Below are positions 6,734 to 10,984 of a stretch of 10,984 bases of DNA, piece after piece. Source of the DNA: CAWJHE01 sp964614855 (GTDB lineage: Bacteria; Chloroflexota; Anaerolineae; Anaerolineales; UBA4823); contig CAZTMX010000090.1 of NCBI GenBank assembly GCA_964614855.1, forward strand, positions 1 through 10,984. Direction: 5' to 3'. The translations under genes were made by a program, and so were the position numbers. Each line of letters begins with the position of its first letter. The first letter of the stretch is position 1. The notes beneath the pieces are model-generated. The model did no database searches and was not told where the DNA came from. It worked only from the letters and a program-made list of their open reading frames with translations.

Positions 6734-7219
6734 ATGAATTTGACCTCCACGATCATCGATAAACCCGCGGATATGAATTTTGTCCTGGGGCAATCGCACT
6801 TTATTAAAACGGTAGAGGATATCCACGAAGCCCTGGTCAATTCAGTGCCCGGAATAAAATTCGGCGTAGCTTTTTGCGAGGCTTCGGGTGAATGCCTGGT
6901 ACGCAGCAGCGGCACCTCTCCAGAGTTGGTAAAACTGGCGCAAAAAAATGCCCTGGCAATTGGTGCGGGTCACAGTTTTATCCTGTTCCTGGGCGAGGGA
7001 TATTACCCGATCAATATCCTCAACGCAGTCAAGATGGTGCCTGAAGTCTGCCGTATTATTTGCGCCACTGCCAACCCCTGCGAGGTGATCATCGCTGAGA
7101 CAGAAACCGGGCGCGGCATCCTGGGTGTTATCGACGGCTCGTCGCCCAAGGGGATTGAAGATGACGACGGTATCGCCTGGCGCAAAGGCTTTTTGCGCAT
7201 GATCGGTTATAAAGCCTGA
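6734..7219 (+). CDS. adenosine-specific kinase family protein (PF04008 type)
   Basis: The 161-residue protein has the hallmark segments of the small family named after an adenosine-binding protein from Pyrobaculum: GQSHFIKTVEDI (19-30), KFGVAFCEASG (42-52), AIGAGHSF (75-82), YPINILNAVK (91-100), CATANPCEV (110-118) and GRGILGVIDG near 127-136. Length is normal for the family. The family name implies ATP-dependent phosphorylation of adenosine, but its cellular role is poorly established. The protein is unrelated in sequence to the ribokinase-type adenosine kinases. AAGGAG before the ATG gives a strong translation start. The next gene begins 10 bases after its stop, so the two are very likely co-transcribed. 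Residues Cys48, Cys110 and Cys116 lie in or near conserved segments; whether they matter is unknown. Family assignment is firm, biochemical function is not. Confidence 0.88.
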   Translation: MNLTSTIIDKPADMNFVLGQSHFIKTVEDIHEALVNSVPGIKFGVAFCEASGECLVRSSGTSPELVKLAQKNALAIGAGHSFILFLGEGYYPINILNAVKMVPEVCRIICATANPCEVIIAETETGRGILGVIDGSSPKGIEDDDGIAWRKGFLRMIGYKA

Positions 7220-7229
7220 AAATTATTCC

Positions 7230-8276
7230 TTGTCCAGCCAAGATTTCCTCCCTGTCGGGAAATTGCCTTCAGAACTGCTGGCACGGCTTTTAGCAGGTGC
7301 GCCAGTTTCTGATGCGCGCCTGGTTCAAGGACCTGGCATTGGGCTGGATTGCGCTGTGCTGGACCTGGGCGAGACGCTGCTTGTACTAAAATCTGATCCT
7401 ATCACCTTTGCCAGCGAAGATATCGGCTGGTATGCGGTGCAAGTAAACGCCAATGACATTGCCACCACTGGTGCTACGCCGCGCTGGATGCTGGCAACCC
7501 TGCTCTTGCCGGAGAATCAAACCACACCAGAACTGGTAGAAACGATCAGCCAGCAATTATTTCGCGCTTGCCAGGATATTGGTGTTTCCCTGGTCGGAGG
7601 GCATACTGAGATCACTTATGGGCTGCTGCGCCCCATCCTCTCTGCTGCCATGATCGGTGAAGTTGCGAAAGGCAAGTTAGTCACCCCTTCGGGCGCTCAA
7701 AGCGGAGATCGCCTGCTGCTGACAAAGGGAGTTCCTATTGAAGCCACCGCCATCCTGGCGCGCGAATTCTCCGCCAGGCTCAGCCAGGAGCACAACCAGG
7801 CCGGGCTAACATCGCAAGAAATCTCCCAGGCACTGGACTTTCTCTATACCCCAGGCATCAGCGTATACCGCGATGCACAAATCGCACTCCAGGCTGGCAA
7901 AATTCATGCCATGCACGACCCCACCGAAGGCGGCATTTACACCGCTCTCTGGGAGATGGCCTGGGCCTGCCAGCGCCATGTTGTGGTTTCACCAGAAGCC
8001 ATCCTTGTCCCCGCGCTTTCAGCAAAAATCTGCCAGCTGCTCGAAGTCGATCCCTTTGCAGCGATCGCTTCCGGGGCGTTGTTGCTGGCAGTTTCTGAAA
8101 CAGACGTGACGCGAATTATCAAAGCACTGGGAGACGCTGGCATCCCCTGTGCTGACATCGGCATTGTGTTGGATCGCTCAGATGAGCCGTGCGCCTGGTT
8201 TTCAATAAATGGGAAAAGAGAACCTGTGCCTTTACCAAAAAGGGACGAAGTTGCGCGTATGTTAGAATCAGCATAG
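7230..8276 (+). CDS. AIR synthase-related / HypE-like ATP-binding protein
   Basis: The 348-residue protein belongs to the PurM/HypE/ThiL/SelD superfamily of ATP-dependent enzymes. Visible motifs are GKLPSELL (10-17), GIGLDCAV (36-43, Asp40), SDP with Asp56, ED at 63-64, NANDIATTGATP (73-84), GGHTE (123-127) and HDPTEGG (229-235). These cover the usual nucleotide and magnesium-binding acidic sites of the N-terminal and C-terminal AIRS domains. It ends in EVARMLESA and lacks the C-terminal cysteine motif that HypE uses for cyanide transfer. No hyp, thi, pur or sel genes are nearby, so its substrate is unknown. The start is TTG7230: no ATG or GTG lies between the preceding in-frame stop (7200-7202) and this codon, and GKLP normally sits near the N-terminus in this group. 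No clear SD is seen, which suggests coupling to the kinase gene 10 bases upstream. Confidence 0.85.
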   Translation: MSSQDFLPVGKLPSELLARLLAGAPVSDARLVQGPGIGLDCAVLDLGETLLVLKSDPITFASEDIGWYAVQVNANDIATTGATPRWMLATLLLPENQTTPELVETISQQLFRACQDIGVSLVGGHTEITYGLLRPILSAAMIGEVAKGKLVTPSGAQSGDRLLLTKGVPIEATAILAREFSARLSQEHNQAGLTSQEISQALDFLYTPGISVYRDAQIALQAGKIHAMHDPTEGGIYTALWEMAWACQRHVVVSPEAILVPALSAKICQLLEVDPFAAIASGALLLAVSETDVTRIIKALGDAGIPCADIGIVLDRSDEPCAWFSINGKREPVPLPKRDEVARMLESA

Positions 8277-8288
8277 GTTTACTATTAA
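8260..8288 (+). promoter_or_regulatory. possible promoter elements before galE
   Basis: An extended -10-like TGT-TAGAAT occurs at 8260-8268, within the last codons of the preceding gene, and a TATTAA at 8283-8288. Neither has a good -35. The 83 bases between the preceding stop and galE are clearly more AT-rich than their surroundings, as expected of a promoter or leader. Weak evidence. Confidence 0.25.
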
Positions 8289-8343
8289 TAGGGTCAACCA
8301 GAAAATTCAAGTCAAAAGACAAATCAGAAAAAACATTTCACCT

Positions 8344-8350
8344 GGAGAGG
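8344..8350 (+). promoter_or_regulatory. ribosome-binding site deciding the galE start
   Basis: GGAGAGG lies 9 bases before ATG8360. The same frame is open upstream into the preceding gene (back to at least 8189), but the Rossmann beta-strand begins right after ATG8360, so the longer version is spurious. Confidence 0.7.
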
Positions 8351-8359
8351 AAATTTCAC

Positions 8360-9370
8360 ATGAACATTCTTGTCACCGGAGGCGCAGGATATATCGGCAG
8401 CCACACATGCCTGGAACTGCTCGAAAATGGGCACCAGGTTACCGTGGTGGACAACCTGATTAACAGCAAGTACGAATCGATCATCCGCGTGCAAGAATTG
8501 GCTGGAAAACCACTCAGCTTTCACCAGGTGGATTTGTTGGACAAACCTGCGCTGGAAGCAGTGTTCGAACACAATAAATTTGATGCCGTGATCCATTTTG
8601 CCGGGTTAAAGGCTGTGGGCGAATCGGTCGATATTCCGCTGCAGTACTATCACAACAACCTGACAGGCACCTTCACTTTGTGTGAGGTGATGAAAGCCAA
8701 CCATGTGAAGAACCTTGTCTTCAGTTCATCCGCCACAGTCTACGGCGACCCGGCAAGCGTACCCATCCGGGAGGAGTACCCCTGCGCCCCCACCAGCCCA
8801 TACGGCAGGACCAAGTGGATGATTGAGATGGTCTTGCAAGATTTACAGGCCTCTGATGCGGAATGGAACATCATCCTGCTGCGCTACTTCAACCCAGTCG
8901 GCGCTCACTCCAGCGGTCGCATTGGCGAAGATCCGCAAGGTGTGCCAAACAACCTGCTGCCTTTTATCGCCCAGGTGGCGGTTGGGCGCCTGCCCGAACT
9001 GCAGGTCTTTGGCGATGATTATCCCACCCCCGACGGCACGGGGGTGCGCGATTATCTGCATGTGGTGGACCTGGCCGACGGGCACATCAAGGCATTAGAA
9101 ATTCTGAAAGATAACCCCGGGGTGAAAATCTATAACCTGGGGACAAACCGCGGTTACAGCGTGATGGAGTTGGTGCGCGCTTTTGAAAAAGCCAGTGGGC
9201 GAAATATCCCCTACCGGGTTGTCGGGCGGCGTTCGGGGGATATTGCAGTCAGTTATGCGGACGCCAGCAAAGCCAATCATGAGCTAGGGTGGAGCAGCCA
9301 AAAAACCCTGGATGAGATTTGCGCCGATGCCTGGCGCTGGCAATCCAACAACCCCCATGGATACGTGTAA
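8360..9370 (+). CDS. galE: UDP-glucose 4-epimerase
   Basis: The 336-residue protein is a close length match to GalE (338 in E. coli) and should interconvert UDP-glucose and UDP-galactose with tightly bound NAD, in the cytoplasm. The N-terminal NAD motif is G7-x-x-G10-x-x-G13 (TGGAGYIGSH). The catalytic set of the extended short-chain dehydrogenases is complete: Ser124 (SSSATVYG), Tyr148 and Lys152 (SPYGRTK). Further family features are YFNPVGAH, the substrate-side segment PTPDGTGVRDYLHVVDLA, and NLGTNRGYSV. It supplies galactose for polysaccharide or allows galactose use; no Leloir partner (galK, galT) is visible here. It is separated from the gene before it by an AT-rich gap, and the MBL gene follows after 48 bases. 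Other UDP-sugar substrates, such as UDP-GlcNAc, cannot be excluded from the sequence. Confidence 0.95.
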   Translation: MNILVTGGAGYIGSHTCLELLENGHQVTVVDNLINSKYESIIRVQELAGKPLSFHQVDLLDKPALEAVFEHNKFDAVIHFAGLKAVGESVDIPLQYYHNNLTGTFTLCEVMKANHVKNLVFSSSATVYGDPASVPIREEYPCAPTSPYGRTKWMIEMVLQDLQASDAEWNIILLRYFNPVGAHSSGRIGEDPQGVPNNLLPFIAQVAVGRLPELQVFGDDYPTPDGTGVRDYLHVVDLADGHIKALEILKDNPGVKIYNLGTNRGYSVMELVRAFEKASGRNIPYRVVGRRSGDIAVSYADASKANHELGWSSQKTLDEICADAWRWQSNNPHGYV

Positions 9371-9404
9371 TTTCGCTGCCGTAGCGCATGCGATATGATG
9401 ATAA

Positions 9405-9410
9405 GAGGAG
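9405..9410 (+). promoter_or_regulatory. ribosome-binding site deciding the MBL gene start
   Basis: GAGGAG lies 8 bases before ATG9419. The in-frame ATGs at 9395 and 9398 lie upstream of this site and have no SD, so the shorter protein is favoured. Confidence 0.65.
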
Positions 9411-9418
9411 AGCCTTAC

Positions 9419-10351
9419 ATGCCCGAAACCACCCATCAAGACAAAAGCGGATTGATCACACTGGATTTGGATTTCAAAGAGGTGCCGGAGTCAATCGGCG
9501 TGTACCTCATCCCGCACAATGGAGGCCTGGCGATGATCGAGTGCGGGCCTGGCTCAACCATCCCCTCGCTGCTGGAAAACCTCTCCAGGCTAGGGTATCG
9601 GGCATCCGATATTACCGATGTCTTCCTGACACATATCCACCTGGATCATGCGGGGGCCTCGGGCTGGTTAGCTCGCCAGGGAGCGCGCATTCATATGCAT
9701 ACAGTAGGCGCACCCCATATGATTGCCCCCGAAAAATTACTCACCAGCGCATTGCGTATCTACGGTGACCAGATGGATACCCTATGGGGTGAATTCCTCC
9801 CCGTACCCGAAGAGAAAATTTCGATCTTGCCGGATAATGCGGTTGTTGAGTTCGGCCGGGAAAAAATACGCGCCCTGGAAGCGCCGGGGCATGCCAACCA
9901 CCACCTGGTGTATATTTACAAAGATTTGATCTTTACCGGAGATGTAGGCGGGGTACGCATCCAGGGTCCGCGCCACCTGCGCGTGCCGATGCCGCCTCCG
10001 GAGTTTCAACTGGAGACTTGGAAAGCCACCCTACACAGGCTGATGCGTGAGCTTGAACTGGGCAGCTTTTCCCGCATCGTGCCCACGCACTTTGGTATCT
10101 TTGATGACCCAGGCTGGCATTTAGCTTATATGCTTGAAAGTCTGGATGAGATCAACGACTGGTTGGAACAGATCATGCCCTCCGACCCGCCGGTAGAAGA
10201 AATAGACCGCAAGTTCCAGGCATGGACAAACCAGCGCGCACAGGAGCAAGGCCTGGATGCGCAATTGGTCAAGGCTTATGAGACTGCCAACCCCACCTGG
10301 ATGTCGGCCGCCGGGATGCAGCGCTATTGGCGCAAATACCGCAGCAGCTAA
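9419..10351 (+). CDS. MBL-fold metallohydrolase
   Basis: The 310-residue protein has a complete dinuclear metal site of the metallo-beta-lactamase superfamily: His72-x-His74-x-Asp76-His77 (THIHLDHAG), His158 (PGHANHH), bridging Asp175 (FTGDVGG) and His224 (PTHFG). The N-terminal part (about 1-230) is the hydrolase fold. Residues 235-310 are predicted mostly helical, charged and Trp-rich, ending in YWRKYRSS, a C-terminal addition seen in several stand-alone MBL proteins. There is no signal peptide, so it is cytoplasmic. The overall form resembles glyoxalase II/LACTB2-like hydrolases and is not a true beta-lactamase; thioester, lactone or phosphodiester substrates are all possible. It follows galE by 48 bases and may share its transcript, without an obvious metabolic link. 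Its stop overlaps the stop of the convergent EamA gene. Confidence 0.88.
   Translation: MPETTHQDKSGLITLDLDFKEVPESIGVYLIPHNGGLAMIECGPGSTIPSLLENLSRLGYRASDITDVFLTHIHLDHAGASGWLARQGARIHMHTVGAPHMIAPEKLLTSALRIYGDQMDTLWGEFLPVPEEKISILPDNAVVEFGREKIRALEAPGHANHHLVYIYKDLIFTGDVGGVRIQGPRHLRVPMPPPEFQLETWKATLHRLMRELELGSFSRIVPTHFGIFDDPGWHLAYMLESLDEINDWLEQIMPSDPPVEEIDRKFQAWTNQRAQEQGLDAQLVKAYETANPTWMSAAGMQRYWRKYRSS
10348..10351. other. four-base convergent stop overlap
   Basis: CTAA contains TAA, the stop of the MBL gene on the plus strand, and TAG (read from CTA) of the EamA gene on the minus strand. It is the reverse complement of the TTAG overlap at the other convergent junction of this window. Confidence 0.9.
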
Positions 10352-10984
10352 ACCCTGCGGTTAACCAGCCACACACCCATCAAAATACAGGCGCCTCCCC
10401 CAAGGACTGAAGGCAACAAAGGTTCAGCCAGGATCAGCGCGGCAAAGATCACCGTCACCAACGGCTCAATATAGAGGAATGCGCCTGTATGGGCAACAGG
10501 CAAGATTTTCAAAGCGTCGTACCAGAAAATGTATGCCAGCCCCGAACAGAATATGCCAAGAAACAAAACCGCCAGCCAGCCTTCCCCTGCCAGGTTTGGT
10601 ATATCGGTATAGCCTCTGGTCAAAAAGAAGGGGACAGATAGAAGCAGCCAGCCGAATGCCATAACAAAAAACATCATCTGGGTAGCGGGGTGGGTTATTA
10701 ACCCACGGCGTGAGTAAGCCGAAAATACCGCCCAATTCACAGCACTGATCAGCATCAGGATATTTCCGGTCTCCCCCAAATTTCCGCTTAGCAAAGAGGA
10801 CAGGTTGCCGTGGGTTACGATCAAAGCTACACCCACGGCAGCCAGGATAATCCCCAGGATTTGCCCTGCGTTCAATTTCTCTCGTAAAAACAGCCAACCC
10901 AGGAGAGCCATAAAAACTGGCGCGGTGGAGACAAGCCAGGAGGAAGTGGCTGCCTCGGCGGTCACCAAACCGGTAGATTGCAGC
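10348..10984 (-). CDS. EamA/DMT-family transporter, 5' end outside the window
   Basis: About 211 C-terminal residues are visible; the frame is open to the window edge, so the N-terminal part is missing. The visible part begins near the end of the first EamA repeat (EAATSSWLVSTAPVFMALLGWLFLRE, split here by TSS, with the family's conserved APVF and LRE-type helix end). The second repeat follows from TGNILMLISAVNW onwards, with further hydrophobic segments around MMFFVMAFGWLLL, LAVLFLGIFCSGLAYIFWY, and the final pair including EPLVTVIFAALILAEPL and a short NRRV tail. About seven of the usual ten membrane helices are in view. These inner-membrane carriers export amino acids, nucleosides or other metabolites; the substrate cannot be told from sequence. 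TTG10968 would be an internal codon, not the start. Confidence 0.88.
   Translation of the reverse strand, partial: LQSTGLVTAEAATSSWLVSTAPVFMALLGWLFLREKLNAGQILGIILAAVGVALIVTHGNLSSLLSGNLGETGNILMLISAVNWAVFSAYSRRGLITHPATQMMFFVMAFGWLLLSVPFFLTRGYTDIPNLAGEGWLAVLFLGIFCSGLAYIFWYDALKILPVAHTGAFLYIEPLVTVIFAALILAEPLLPSVLGGGACILMGVWLVNRRV

Noticed and set aside
7230..8276. Calling this gene hypE
   Set aside because: It lacks the C-terminal cysteine motif required for HypE function, and no hydrogenase or hyp gene is near.
9373..9392. Small hairpin CGCT-GCCGT-AGCG and palindrome CGCATGCG between galE and the MBL gene
   Set aside because: The stem is only four base pairs and no T tract follows, so it does not qualify as a terminator, and the next gene's SD follows closely.
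1..10984. Frequent CCAGG/CCTGG pentamers across the window
   Set aside because: They are explained by common CAG-G and CTG-G codon contexts at this GC content; no spacing pattern or restriction gene supports a special role.

Overview
The window looks like chromosomal sequence from a Chloroflexota bacterium, most likely of the Anaerolineae type. This is inferred from protein style and not from any marker gene. The signs are seven-bladed WD40 proteins that carry a lipoprotein signal and a Thr/Pro stalk, a membrane-anchored LysM-M23 peptidase, a stand-alone aspartate kinase with two ACT domains, an adenosine-specific kinase, TTG starts and moderate GC. I see no tRNA, rRNA, CRISPR array, transposase, integrase or phage gene. 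No gap between genes exceeds about 210 bases.

Layout. At the left edge is a 72-residue lipoprotein (+). After a 179-base leader comes aspartate kinase (+, TTG start). Tail to tail with it lie two translationally coupled WD40 genes on the minus strand, read from right to left: a lipid-anchored propeller with a Thr/Pro stalk, then a second propeller with a short N-terminal signal. A divergent promoter region at about 4151-4357 separates them from a plus-strand series: M29 aminopeptidase, LysM-M23 endopeptidase, adenosine-specific kinase, AIR-synthase/HypE-like protein, UDP-glucose 4-epimerase and an MBL-fold hydrolase. The window ends with the C-terminal part of an EamA-type transporter on the minus strand, tail to tail with the MBL gene.

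How the genes relate. Most are ordinary metabolic or envelope functions: aspartate-family amino acid synthesis, peptide breakdown, cell-wall remodelling, sugar-nucleotide conversion and metabolite export. Two pairs look functionally tied. The WD40 genes share an ATGA stop/start overlap and are probably one extracytoplasmic module. The adenosine-specific kinase and the AIR-synthase-like protein lie 10 bases apart, and the second has no recognisable ribosome-binding site of its own. Both belong to families whose in vivo reaction is poorly defined, so this pair is the best candidate here for undescribed biochemistry.

Both convergent gene pairs end in the same four-base overlap of stop codons (TTAG/CTAA), which leaves no room for an intergenic terminator. 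Overall this is a compact, mostly housekeeping segment. I do not see a defence system or mobile island in it.
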